Of a stretch of 22,592 bases of DNA, positions 1-8,036 are shown piece after piece (the stretch's first letter is position 1; every line of letters starts with the position of its first letter). The notes beneath the pieces were generated by a model. That model was not told the origin of the DNA. It did not search any database and was given only the letters and a program-made list of their open reading frames with translations. The stretch is from NAK82 sp036172345 (lineage in GTDB: Bacteria; Chloroflexota; Anaerolineae; 4572-78; NAK82). A program made the position numbers and the translations under genes. The DNA lies in NCBI GenBank assembly GCA_036172345.1, contig JASFBB010000131.1, positions 1-22,592 of the forward strand. Reading direction: 5' to 3'.

Positions 1-119
1 GTGAGCAGTCCGTTGGTGGGGATAGTGATCAAGGAGGGTCGACAGTGTTGATAGGCGCTCAGGACAATCTCGCTCAGGTCCTGGCGGAGAAACGGTTCTC
101 CTCCGGTGAAGGTGATGTA
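1..119 (-). pseudogene. Radical SAM core fragment (partial, headless, runs off the left edge)
   Basis: Read on the minus strand from about 119 down to 1, this piece encodes a typical radical SAM core: AYITFTGGEPFLRQDL (the GGEP SAM-binding motif) followed by an SLITIPTNGLL strand. The frame stays open through the left edge of the window. The CxxxCxxC cluster that must lie about 30 residues before GGEP is not present upstream on this strand, because the DNA there encodes the C-terminal half of a similar protein on the opposite strand. The fragment therefore cannot be an intact gene. It is best read as the middle section of a rearranged or inverted radical SAM gene, with an assembly chimera as the alternative. 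Seen directly: the motif and open frame. Inferred: a common origin with the next feature. Confidence 0.7.
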
Positions 120-801
120 TGCCGGTGTATGTCCGATCCGGGGTGTGCCGGGTAATTGGCAACGCGCCCTGGGGACATGGAAGGCTTTGAAGGAGCTACA
201 GCCTCATCACCCCAACCTGCTCCTAACGGTGCATACGGTCATCAGCAAATTCAACGTACAGCGCTTTTATGAGCTCTACGCCGCCCTGGAAGCCTTGCAG
301 CCGGACAGCTACATTACGGAGGTGGCCGAAGAGCGTGTGGAACTGGACACCATTGGATGGCAGATCACACCCACGGCAGTAGAATACGCACCTCTGGCAG
401 ACTTTTTGACTCGACAGGCGAGCCGAGCTGCCCATCGTGGCCGAGCTCGCGTGACCCAAGCGTTTCGCGCGGAGTATTATCAGCTGGCCAAGCGCATCCT
501 GCTCGAACAGCGCCAGGTCATCCCTTGTTACGCCGGCTGGGCGAGTGGCCACATCGCCCCCAACGGAGATGTCTGGAGCTGCTGCATTCGTGCCGAGTCG
601 GTGGGCAACCTGCGCGAACACGACTACGATCTGCGCGCCATCTGGCAGAGTGAGCCGATGTGGAGATTGCGCCGCAGCATCTACCGACGCGAGTGCGCCT
701 GCCCGATGGCCAACGCCAGTTATGCGAATATGCTCCTCCATTTGCCCACGTTACAACGCGTGATGCAACACCTATGGCCTTGGCAAGGCCGACGGGCCTA
801 A
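106..801 (+). pseudogene. C-terminal radical SAM/SPASM fragment
   Basis: The frame opens with a GTG at 106, but recognisable homology starts only at about 136 (IRGVPGNW). That segment normally follows the SLDG..HD strand in the middle of radical SAM/SPASM proteins. The C-terminus carries a SPASM-type auxiliary Fe-S region: Cys141, GHIAPNGDVWSCC (Cys159 and Cys160), VGNLRE, and ECACP (Cys197 and Cys199). No CxxxCxxC radical SAM cluster and no GGEP motif is present in this frame; a GGEP fragment lies just upstream on the opposite strand. At 231 residues it is about two thirds of the usual 330-380. SPASM proteins modify peptides or enzymes, but no substrate can be named. Probably non-functional as arranged. 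If the rearrangement is an assembly error, the true gene would be intact. Confidence 0.7.
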
Positions 802-914
802 GACGGTCGATCATTATCGCAAGTGGCATGTGACTTTGCGCAATGCCACCCTCAGCTATAGTATCTTTACTTGGAATAGCGGCGACTAGATGTGAACAAG
901 GAGTAACAAGACCG

Positions 915-1337
915 ATGAGTGAGCCCCTAGGAAACGATCTGCGAATCTGGCTTCCCCTCGCATTCGAACAAGCTGTCGACCTTGCTAAAGAAGCCTTAAA
1001 AGCCGAGGGGTTCGGTGTTTTGACCGAGATAGACGTTCAGGCAACGCTAAAGAAGAAGCTGGACGCTGACTTCCGCAAGTATGTAATTCTCGGAGCTTGT
1101 AATCCCCCTCTTGCCTATCGGGCATTTCAGACAGAGCTGGAAATCGGACTGTTGCTGCCGTGCAACGCCATTGTGTATGAAGAGGGCACGGGCAGCGTCG
1201 TCTCAATCATGGACCCCAGTTTGATGAGTAAGTGGTTGAACAATCCCGCCCTGATCTCTCTAGCCCGGGAGGCGCGCGCCAAATTGGAACGTGTGATCGC
1301 CACGCTGCGCGCCAGTGCGGAAGGAGATACTCGATGA
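915..1337 (+). CDS. DUF302 domain protein
   Basis: A 140-residue protein matching the DUF302 (COG3439) pattern. An N-terminal helix is followed by EGFGVLTEIDVQATLKKKLD, then FRKYVILGACNPPLAYRAF, then a strand pair containing IGLLLPCNAIVYE and VVSIMDP. ATG 915 is preferred over an in-frame ATG at 843 because AAGGAG at 898-903 precedes it by 11 bases and the extra 24 residues are not family-like. Its TGA overlaps the next ATG (ATGA at 1334-1337), so it is translationally coupled to the Mrp-type ATPase. The biochemical role of DUF302 is not established. Two conserved Cys (62 and 83) and the partner suggest metal or redox handling, which is inference. Confidence 0.85.
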   Translation: MSEPLGNDLRIWLPLAFEQAVDLAKEALKAEGFGVLTEIDVQATLKKKLDADFRKYVILGACNPPLAYRAFQTELEIGLLLPCNAIVYEEGTGSVVSIMDPSLMSKWLNNPALISLAREARAKLERVIATLRASAEGDTR

Positions 1338-2182
1338 CAACCTCTCATCAGCCTCCGGCCGAGAGCGCTCCGGAGAGGGCTCAAAGGGCATCCGAGATCA
1401 ACCGTATTGATCATGTCGTGGCCGTATTAAGTGGAAAAGGCGGCGTAGGTAAGTCCATTGTGAGCAGCTTGTTGGCAGTGTCACTGCGTCGCAAGGGCTA
1501 CCGAATAGGTATTCTGGATGCTGACATTACCGGACCCAGCATTCCCAAAATGTTTCTGCCCAAGGGTATCCAACTGGGCAGCGATCCGCTGGGCATTCCT
1601 CCGGCAGTGAGCCGTACTGGCATCAAGCTGATGTCCATTAATCTGTTACTACGCAAGGAGAGCGACGCTGTCATCTGGCGCGGCCCCCTCATCGGACGCG
1701 CCATCCAACAATTCTGGACAGATGTGGCTTGGGGTGAGCTGGACTATCTGATTGTGGACCTTCCACCAGGCACATCGGATGCCTCGCTGACGGTAATGCA
1801 ATTTCTACCCCTAAGCGGCGCCCTGTTGGTGACTGCCCCCCAAGGTCTAGCCGGTATGGTGGTGCACAAAGCCGCGCAAATGGCTGAGATGCTTCAGGTG
1901 CCTCTGCTGGGGTTAATAGAAAACATGAGCTATTTCGTCTGCCCGGATAACGGCAGATCCTACGAGGTATTTGGCCCAAGCCATGCTGCGGAGCTGGCCC
2001 AAGCCTTGGGCATCCCTCTTTTGGGACGACTGCCAATAAAACCGGAGCTGACTCTGCTGAGTGACACCGGACGCATTGAGGAATACCCGGCTGAAGAGTT
2101 TGCTCCTATTGTGGTACAGGTCGAAAAAACCGCGCAGGCACCGCGTCTGCCCCCCTTTTCGATCGATCTGGGAGGGCTGTGA
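1334..2182 (+). CDS. Mrp/NBP35-family P-loop ATPase (Fe-S cluster carrier type)
   Basis: A 282-residue SIMIBI-class NTPase. The deviant Walker A GKGGVGKS is at about 34-41, the A'/switch I DADITGPS at 62-69, and the Walker B region VDLPPGTSD at 141-149, followed by the typical ENMSYFVCPDNG at about 196-207. Mrp/ApbC/NBP35 proteins bind and transfer [4Fe-4S] clusters as dimers, using a CxxC in exactly this last segment. Here only the first Cys (203) is present and the second position is Asn, so cluster binding is uncertain. ATG 1334 is supported by AAGGAG at 1321-1326 and the ATGA overlap with the DUF302 gene. It converges on hypE with only 9 bp between stops. A role in assisting Fe-S or hydrogenase maturation is suggested only by location. 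Confidence 0.9.
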   Translation: MTTSHQPPAESAPERAQRASEINRIDHVVAVLSGKGGVGKSIVSSLLAVSLRRKGYRIGILDADITGPSIPKMFLPKGIQLGSDPLGIPPAVSRTGIKLMSINLLLRKESDAVIWRGPLIGRAIQQFWTDVAWGELDYLIVDLPPGTSDASLTVMQFLPLSGALLVTAPQGLAGMVVHKAAQMAEMLQVPLLGLIENMSYFVCPDNGRSYEVFGPSHAAELAQALGIPLLGRLPIKPELTLLSDTGRIEEYPAEEFAPIVVQVEKTAQAPRLPPFSIDLGGL

Positions 2183-2191
2183 AGCGGACAC

Positions 2192-3235
2192 TCAGCAAAT
2201 ACGCGGCAGCTGCTCTCCGCTGAGCATATCCACGACGCGCAGACCACCGATACGGCTACGCATAAACACTTTACCAGGGTGTTCCTGCACCACCTCACCG
2301 ATGAGGGTCGCTTGGCCACCTTGAGGATGGGCACGGATTATCTCCAACACGCGATCGGCCACCTCGGGCGCGACAATGACGATGCATTTGCCTTCATTGG
2401 CCACATAAAGCGGGTCAAGGCCGAGGATCTCGCACGCACCGCGCACGGCATCCGCGACTGGAATGCGTTCCTCATCCAAACGAATACCCACGCGCGCTTT
2501 GGCTGCGATTTCGTTCAGCGCGCTGGCTACACCCCCACGGGTAGGATCACGCAGTACATGCACGTGCTCACCTCCCACCTCCAATAACCGCATCACCAGA
2601 TCAACTAGGGGAGCGGAGTCGCTGACCAGATCGGTCTCAAAAGCCAACCCCTCGCGTTGTGACATGATCGCGATGCCATGCTCGGCGATTGGACCATTGA
2701 TAAGGACGACATCGCCCGGTGCGGCACGCTGCGGTGCAATATGTGCACTGGGAAGAACTATCCCCAAGCCGGTAGTATTAATGAACAAGCCATCCCCCTT
2801 GCCACGCTCGACCACCTTGGTGTCGCCCGTGACCACCGGCACACCGACTTCGGCGGCAGCACGTTGCATCGAAAGGAGGATGCGCCACAGATCCTCCATC
2901 GGGAACCCTTCCTCCAGGATGAAACCGGCCGAAAGGGCCAGGGGGCGTGCACCACACATCGCCAGATCGTTCACGGTGCCATGCACCGCCAATGAACCGA
3001 TATCGCCACCCGGGAAGAAAAGCGGACTGACCGTGAACGAGTCGGTTGAGAAAGCCAGACGTGTCCCATTCAGCTCCAGGATGGCCCCGTCGTGCAACGC
3101 CTCGAGCGCGGTGTTGGAAAAGGTGGGCACGAACATACGCTCGATCAGCATCTGGCTCAACCGACCACCCCCGCCATGTGCGAGCGTCACCACCGGATAA
3201 TCGCTAATCGGGATAGGACACTGCAAATCGATCAT
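2192..3235 (-). CDS. hypE: Hydrogenase maturation protein HypE
   Basis: A 347-residue protein of the AIRS/PurM-like ATPase family. It starts MIDLQCPIPISDYPVVTLAH followed by GGGG and ends in the diagnostic PRIC. HypE dehydrates an S-carbamoyl group on this C-terminal Cys to a thiocyanate, the source of the cyanide ligands of the [NiFe] active site. Other family marks are FSTDSF, HGTVNDLAM, GDTKVV and DPTRGG. ATG 3235 was chosen over the upstream in-frame ATG at 3349 because AGGAG (3244-3248) sits 8-9 bases before it and the homology starts there. It is last in the hypABFCDE operon, 16 bp after hypD, and works with HypF (carbamoylation) and the HypC-HypD scaffold. Confidence 0.97.
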   Translation of the reverse strand: MIDLQCPIPISDYPVVTLAHGGGGRLSQMLIERMFVPTFSNTALEALHDGAILELNGTRLAFSTDSFTVSPLFFPGGDIGSLAVHGTVNDLAMCGARPLALSAGFILEEGFPMEDLWRILLSMQRAAAEVGVPVVTGDTKVVERGKGDGLFINTTGLGIVLPSAHIAPQRAAPGDVVLINGPIAEHGIAIMSQREGLAFETDLVSDSAPLVDLVMRLLEVGGEHVHVLRDPTRGGVASALNEIAAKARVGIRLDEERIPVADAVRGACEILGLDPLYVANEGKCIVIVAPEVADRVLEIIRAHPQGGQATLIGEVVQEHPGKVFMRSRIGGLRVVDMLSGEQLPRIC

Positions 3236-3251
3236 AGGGGACGCTCCTGCA

Positions 3252-4340
3252 TTAGCCAGGCTGGCCGTATTGGTAATACGCTGCACAAGCACCTTCGGAG
3301 GACACCATCGGTGCCCCCAGCGGGTGCTCCGGGGTACACTGAATGCCAAAGGCGGGACATTGTGGCGGCTTCTTCAAACCCTGCAGGATTTGACCTGCAA
3401 TACAGATGGAAGACTCTTGTGTGCTCACACCTGAGAGGTCAAAGCGTCTCTCCGCGTCGAATTCCGCCCACGAGGAACGTAGGCAATACCCACTAGCGGG
3501 AATCAGACCAATTCCACGCCATTGCCGATCGCACATCTCAAAGACCTGGTGCATCAGTTGCTGTGCCGCCACATTTCCGTCGCGCGTCACCGAACGGGTA
3601 TATTGAATCTCCACCCCCCAGCGCCCCTCTTCCAGAGCCCGCAGCGCTATGTAGAGCCCCTGGAGCAAATCCAGAGGTTCGAAACCGGTGACCACAATTG
3701 GAATGCGATACTGCTCGGCGATGGGCTCATATTCGCGCGTCCCCATCACCGTGCAGACATGTCCTGCCGCCAGGAACGCTTGAATGCGATTGTCCGACGA
3801 AGCGAGAATGGCCTGCATCGCAGGCGGCACCAACACATGCGCGCACAGGATGGAGAAGTTGCGCAGACCGAGCTGCCTGGCCTGCCACACCGCCATAGCG
3901 TTGCCAGGAGCGGTTGTTTCGAAACCGACTGCGAAAAAGACCACCTCCCGGTCAGGATACTTCTGAGACAATGCCAGGGCATCCAGAGGTGAGTACACCA
4001 TCCGCACATCCGCCCCTTGGGCGCGTGCACTCAACAAATCAGAGGTGGAACCCGGCACGCGCAGCATGTCCCCAAACGAGGTGAAGATCACGTGGGGTTG
4101 CTGCGCGATCCGGATCGCCTTGTCGATTAACTCCAGCGGAGTGACGCACACAGGACAGCCGGGGCCGTGCACCAACGTGATAGAAGGGGGCAATAGCCGA
4201 TCGATGCCAAACTTGATCAAGTTGTGAGTCTGCCCTCCGCAGATTTCCATAATCGTCCACGGGCGGGTGACCAGCCGTTCGATGGCCCGCACCAGCTTCT
4301 GTGCGTCCGCTTCACGGCGAAATTCGTCCACAAAGCGCAT
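3252..4340 (-). CDS. hypD: Hydrogenase maturation protein HypD
   Basis: A 362-residue Fe-S protein that, with HypC, holds the Fe(CN)2CO unit while it is assembled. All family signatures are present: MEICGGQTH with Cys34; HGPGCPVC with Cys62 and Cys65; FTSFGDMLRVPGS; VGFETTAP; and AAGHVCTVMG with His194 and Cys196. The C-terminal [4Fe-4S] cysteines lie in ICIAGQILQGLK, QCPAFGIQC and SSEGACAAYY (Cys313, 328, 335, 352). Length is normal. Its ATG lies one base beyond the hypC stop codon, implying translational coupling between the two scaffold partners. No missing residues were noticed. Confidence 0.97.
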   Translation of the reverse strand: MRFVDEFRREADAQKLVRAIERLVTRPWTIMEICGGQTHNLIKFGIDRLLPPSITLVHGPGCPVCVTPLELIDKAIRIAQQPHVIFTSFGDMLRVPGSTSDLLSARAQGADVRMVYSPLDALALSQKYPDREVVFFAVGFETTAPGNAMAVWQARQLGLRNFSILCAHVLVPPAMQAILASSDNRIQAFLAAGHVCTVMGTREYEPIAEQYRIPIVVTGFEPLDLLQGLYIALRALEEGRWGVEIQYTRSVTRDGNVAAQQLMHQVFEMCDRQWRGIGLIPASGYCLRSSWAEFDAERRFDLSGVSTQESSICIAGQILQGLKKPPQCPAFGIQCTPEHPLGAPMVSSEGACAAYYQYGQPG

Positions 4341-4341
4341 A

Positions 4342-4599
4342 CTATGTGTCGTCTCCCGGAGACGCTTCGGCCAGTGCGCTTATTTGCTCTAGCATTTCGA
4401 AGACTTCCTTCGCTTCCTCTTCGTTCAGGATGCTCAGCGCGAAGCCGGCATGCACAATCACATAATCGCCTACCTGGACGTTCGGTACATAAGCCAGACA
4501 GACCTCGCGCACAACTCCTCCAAAGCGCACCTTGCCCATTGCAATGCCCGCAGCATTTTGTTCAATGCTCAACACCTCTCCCGGAATGCCTAGACACAT
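4342..4599 (-). CDS. hypC: Hydrogenase maturation chaperone HypC
   Basis: An 85-residue HypC/HybG/HupF-family chaperone beginning MCLGIPGEVLS. Cys2 (after Met removal, the N-terminal residue) ligates the iron during Fe(CN)2CO assembly with HypD. An internal VGDYVIVHAGFAL matches the conserved OB-fold strand. The start at 4599 is fixed by the invariant MCLGIPG and by a GAGGTG ribosome-binding site about 6 bases upstream; in-frame codons up to 4671 are not part of the family. It lies between hypF (8-bp gap) and hypD (1-bp gap). The C-terminal tail is acidic and helical (NEEEAKEVFEMLEQ), as usual for the family. Confidence 0.96.
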   Translation of the reverse strand: MCLGIPGEVLSIEQNAAGIAMGKVRFGGVVREVCLAYVPNVQVGDYVIVHAGFALSILNEEEAKEVFEMLEQISALAEASPGDDT

Positions 4600-4607
4600 C
4601 TCGCACC

Positions 4608-6992
4608 TCACGATACCTTGTCCTGTTCCAATTTCGCTGCTGCCACTACCACCTGGCCCAAACTGACACACCCGTCATTAGGTGGCACATGACGGTGCAG
4701 CAACACCTCGAATCCGGCACGACGCAAAGCTGCAGCAGCCCTTTCGGTCAGCCAGCGGTTCTGAAAACACCCACCGGATAATACCACGCGCGCATGGCCC
4801 ACCTGTCGAGCCACGGCCACGATTCCTTCCACCAGCGCGTTGTGAAACCGTGCCGCTATAATACCCACAGGGACCTTCCGTTGCAAGTCATCCAGCAATG
4901 CAACCAACAACGGCCGCCAGTCCAGTATCCATTTGGAGAGCGTTGCATCCTCCTCACCAGATTGAGATTCTTCCAGCGAAAAAGGGTATGCTCCCTGGAC
5001 AGAAGGATCGGCGGTGAACTCCAACGCCATGGCCGCTTGTCCCTCAAAGCTCACCCGCTGGTGCAACCCGACCAAAGCTGCGACGCCATCGAACAGGCGA
5101 CCAATGCTTGTCGTGATAGGAGCATTGAGACTGCGTCGGAGCATCTGCGCCAACAAATGCTTTTGAGAAGTGGAAAACTCACGCAATGGCGCCAGATCGT
5201 CACGCTCCCAAGCATTCTCTCCCCACATCTCCCAGAGCAACGCCAGCGCCACGCGGCATGGCTCCAGCACAGCTGCCTCACCCCCCGGTAAACGAAACGG
5301 TCTCAGATGCGCAACGCGCATGAAACTGGTGGCATCTCCCAGCAAGAATTCCCCGCCCCACACAGTGCCATCGGTGCCATATCCCGTTCCATCCCACGTC
5401 ACCCCCAGTGCACTGCCCGATACCTTATTCTCGGCCAGGCATGCGGCCAGGTGAGCATGGTGGTGTTGCACTGCAACCAACTGCGGACCCTCTAGCTCGA
5501 TCGACAGTCGGGCAATGCGACCTGTCTGCACTACCTCCTGTGCCCAACGAGTTGAGATGTAATCTGGGTGTAGGTCATGGGCAATCGCCAGCGGTCTTGC
5601 TTCATAAAGGTGCAAGAAATCGGCGATCACGCGCTCGAAGGCGATGGTAGCTTCCAAAGTTTCCAGGTCGCCGATGTGTTGGCTGATGAACACATGGGGC
5701 CCCACGCTGAGCGCTACAGTGTTCTTGAGGTGCGCACCCACCCCTAGTATCGTGGGCAGCGGCCGTGCTACCGTCACTGGCAAGGGCGCATAGCCGCGCG
5801 CCCGACGTAACAACTGCGCCTGCCCATCCACGATCCACACGAGGCTGTCATCCGCGTGACGGGTGATAGGGCGGTTATGCACTAGGAATAGATCTGCTAT
5901 TCCACTCAGGCGTTGTAACGCCTCGCGCTCATCAATGCAGATGGGTTCGTCGGTGAGGTTGCCGCTGGTAGCCACCACTGGAAAATCCAACATACGCAAC
6001 AACAGGTGATGCAACGGCGTATAGGGCAACATAATACCCAGATTGGGGTTATTCGGTGCCACATTATCCGCCACTAGTGCATTGGGCAAGCGCGGCAACA
6101 GCAAGATAGGCGCCTCAGGCGTGGTGAGCAGCTGTTCCGCCTCCTCCGAGATAGAACACAACGTGCGCGCCTGCTCTAGGTCGCGCGCCATCAATGCCAG
6201 CGGTCGATGCGGGCGCCGCTTACGTTGACGCAGCAGCGCCACTGCATCGGCATTGCACGCATCCGCCATCAGGTGGAAACCACCCAAGCCCTTCACTGCT
6301 ACGATCAGCCCCTGACGCAACCCCGAAGCAGCCTGTTGCAATACCTGGGCGTCGTCCCCCTCTACAAGTGTCTCTCCTCGGGCAGACCAGAGAGCCAAAT
6401 GCGGCCCGCACACCGGACAGGCGTTGGGTTGCGCATGAAAGCGGCGATTGAGGGGCTGATCGTACTCAGATCGACACTCTGGGCACATGACAAAGTGCCG
6501 CATCGTCGTGTTGGGGCGATCGTAGGGCAACGCCTCAATGATGGTGAAGCGAGGGCCACAGTTGGTACAGTTGGTAAAGGGATAGCAGTAGCGACGATCG
6601 CCGGGGTCAAACACTTCCTTCAAGCAATCAGCGCAGGTGGCAATGTCGGGGAGCACCAGCACCGTTTTCGTCCCACCAGCGTCACTGTGGCGAATCTCGA
6701 ACCGCGCGTATCCAGCCGGACCGAGCCAGCGAAAATCTACCTTCTGGATGACGGCGCGCGGCGGCGCCTCACGTACCAGGCGTTCCTGAAAGAGATGCAG
6801 ATTGGGCTCAAGACCTTCTACCTCGATGAAGACACCGCGCGTGTCGTTGATCACCCAACCGGTGAGGCCCAGCTCGGTCGCCAAACGATAGACGAAGGGA
6901 CGAAATCCCACACCCTGCACCGCGCCATGCACCTCGATGCGCAGGCGACGCTGCGAGGAATCAGCCGAAGGATGCTGCATCACGACGATCAC
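4608..6992 (-). CDS. hypF: Carbamoyltransferase HypF
   Basis: A 794-residue enzyme that makes carbamoyl-AMP from carbamoyl phosphate and ATP and transfers the carbamoyl group to the HypE C-terminal Cys. Domain order is normal. The acylphosphatase domain carries VQGVGFRPFVYRL (about 28-40). Next come two zinc modules, CADC-x18-CTNC and CPEC-x18-CPVC. A YrdC-like domain follows with KGLGGFHLMADA. Last is a Kae1-like transferase domain with VQHHHAHLAACLAE and DGTGYGTDGTVWGGEFL. Length fits the family (750-800). The start is not settled: the frame begins with GTG at 6992, 3 bp after hypB, while an ATG at 6980 (MQHPSADSS) is equally possible; neither has a strong ribosome-binding site. Confidence 0.97.
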   Translation of the reverse strand: MIVVMQHPSADSSQRRLRIEVHGAVQGVGFRPFVYRLATELGLTGWVINDTRGVFIEVEGLEPNLHLFQERLVREAPPRAVIQKVDFRWLGPAGYARFEIRHSDAGGTKTVLVLPDIATCADCLKEVFDPGDRRYCYPFTNCTNCGPRFTIIEALPYDRPNTTMRHFVMCPECRSEYDQPLNRRFHAQPNACPVCGPHLALWSARGETLVEGDDAQVLQQAASGLRQGLIVAVKGLGGFHLMADACNADAVALLRQRKRRPHRPLALMARDLEQARTLCSISEEAEQLLTTPEAPILLLPRLPNALVADNVAPNNPNLGIMLPYTPLHHLLLRMLDFPVVATSGNLTDEPICIDEREALQRLSGIADLFLVHNRPITRHADDSLVWIVDGQAQLLRRARGYAPLPVTVARPLPTILGVGAHLKNTVALSVGPHVFISQHIGDLETLEATIAFERVIADFLHLYEARPLAIAHDLHPDYISTRWAQEVVQTGRIARLSIELEGPQLVAVQHHHAHLAACLAENKVSGSALGVTWDGTGYGTDGTVWGGEFLLGDATSFMRVAHLRPFRLPGGEAAVLEPCRVALALLWEMWGENAWERDDLAPLREFSTSQKHLLAQMLRRSLNAPITTSIGRLFDGVAALVGLHQRVSFEGQAAMALEFTADPSVQGAYPFSLEESQSGEEDATLSKWILDWRPLLVALLDDLQRKVPVGIIAARFHNALVEGIVAVARQVGHARVVLSGGCFQNRWLTERAAAALRRAGFEVLLHRHVPPNDGCVSLGQVVVAAAKLEQDKVS

Positions 6993-6995
6993 GCT

Positions 6996-7679
6996 CTATG
7001 AGGTAGCTGGGACTGATGACCCCGAACGGTCGTTTATATGGTGCAACAACCAGGTCACCCAGGCATCCAATCCCTGACCAGTACGACATGACAGCACGAA
7101 AAGAGGGACAGAGGGATTCACCATACGCAAACCGCGTTCAAAATATTCCACATCGAAATCGAAGACGTGTAACAGATCAGCTTTGTTCAATACCACTGCA
7201 TCAGCGCGGGCGAATATGCCAGGATACTTGTAAGGTTTATCGTGGCCCTCCGGTATGCTGGCCACCACTACAGCCAGGTGAGCGCCCAGCTCAAACTCTG
7301 CCGGACAGACCAGGTTGCCCACGTTCTCGATGAACAACAAGCGAACGTTTTCCAAAGGCAAATGATCCAGTGCCGTTCGGACCATCGGGGCGTCCAGGTG
7401 ACAGCTGCCCCCTGTGTTGATCTGGGTAACCGGTATGCCACGTGTTGCCACCAGGTCAGCATCAATGCGCGATGCCAGATCACCCTCAATCACGCCCAGG
7501 GGTATCTCGCGCAGCAACCGACCAGCGGTGGCCAGAATGAGACTGGTCTTCCCTGCCCCTGGCGAAGCCATAATGTTGATGGCCAGTATCCCGGCCGCAT
7601 CCAGGCGCGCTCGATTCTGCGCAGCAACCTCGTCATTAGCGCTAAGGATCCGCTTTTCTACTTTCAGCTTCATCATCAT
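6996..7679 (-). CDS. hypB: Hydrogenase nickel-incorporation GTPase HypB
   Basis: A G3E-family SIMIBI GTPase of about 227 residues that drives nickel delivery to the hydrogenase large subunit together with HypA. Marks: Walker A MASPGAGKTS, GDLASRIDADL, the G-domain metal site in TGGSCHLDA (adjacent Cys and His), FIENVGNLVCP with the third metal-ligand Cys, and the NKAD guanine-specificity motif. It has no N-terminal histidine-rich stretch or CxxCGC motif, so it is the short form without a nickel store. The start lies in a run of GTG-ATG-ATG-ATG (7682, 7679, 7676, 7673), any of which is possible. The coding region overlaps the end of hypA by about 38 bases, indicating coupled translation. Confidence 0.96.
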   Translation of the reverse strand: MMMKLKVEKRILSANDEVAAQNRARLDAAGILAINIMASPGAGKTSLILATAGRLLREIPLGVIEGDLASRIDADLVATRGIPVTQINTGGSCHLDAPMVRTALDHLPLENVRLLFIENVGNLVCPAEFELGAHLAVVVASIPEGHDKPYKYPGIFARADAVVLNKADLLHVFDFDVEYFERGLRMVNPSVPLFVLSCRTGQGLDAWVTWLLHHINDRSGSSVPATS

Positions 7680-8022
7680 CACTCACTTCGATGCTCTCCA
7701 CAGCAAGCCCCTGCCCACCTTTTACTTCTAAGTGATAATCCCCACAATTGGGACAGATCGGGACTAGCGGCGGGCTGACCTGGAACTGGTGCCCACATGC
7801 GCGACACGTGGCCACCGCGTGCTCGCGTCGAAAATGGAGCACGGCGCCCTCGGCGATCGTCCCCTGGCTGAGCAGATCAAAGTAGAACTGCACCGACTCA
7901 TCCACAAAGCTGGACAAGTCGCCGATCACCAGGTTGAGGGCGGTAATACGGCGGGCACCCGCCTTTTGTGCTGCCTCCAATGCGAGCGCTAGGATGTTTT
8001 CCGTAACGGCGAGCTCATGCAT
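7642..8022 (-). CDS. hypA: Hydrogenase nickel metallochaperone HypA
   Basis: A 126-residue HypA/HybF-type protein. It starts MHELAVTENIL; the Met-His-Glu N-terminus, including His2, binds Ni(II). The structural zinc site is CRACG (Cys73, Cys76) plus CPNCG (Cys90, Cys93). The C-terminus is acidic (VSDDDEAES). It delivers nickel to HypB and the hydrogenase large subunit. It is the first hyp gene, starting 14 bp after the DNA methyltransferase stop codon. A GGGGATC sequence upstream may serve as ribosome-binding site. No separate promoter space exists, so transcription probably enters from the methyltransferase gene or from a promoter inside it. Confidence 0.96.
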   Translation of the reverse strand: MHELAVTENILALALEAAQKAGARRITALNLVIGDLSSFVDESVQFYFDLLSQGTIAEGAVLHFRREHAVATCRACGHQFQVSPPLVPICPNCGDYHLEVKGGQGLAVESIEVSDDDEAESRKADP

Positions 8023-8036
8023 AGCTGATCCCCGAT

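Noticed and set aside
802..914. Possible promoter (TTGCGC ... TAGTAT, 17-base spacing) before the DUF302 gene
   Set aside because: Matches to consensus are 3 of 6 and 4 of 6, too weak to list as a feature; nothing else was seen in this 113-bp gap.
2463..3200. Plus-strand open frame of 245 codons opposite hypE
   Set aside because: Low-complexity Ser/Arg/Pro-rich translation typical of antisense to a GC-biased gene; hypE is complete with its PRIC end.
6207..7001. Long plus-strand open frame (264 codons) opposite hypF
   Set aside because: It is the antisense shadow of the hypF acylphosphatase and zinc-finger region. It has no recognisable motif or ribosome-binding site, and hypF is intact on the other strand.
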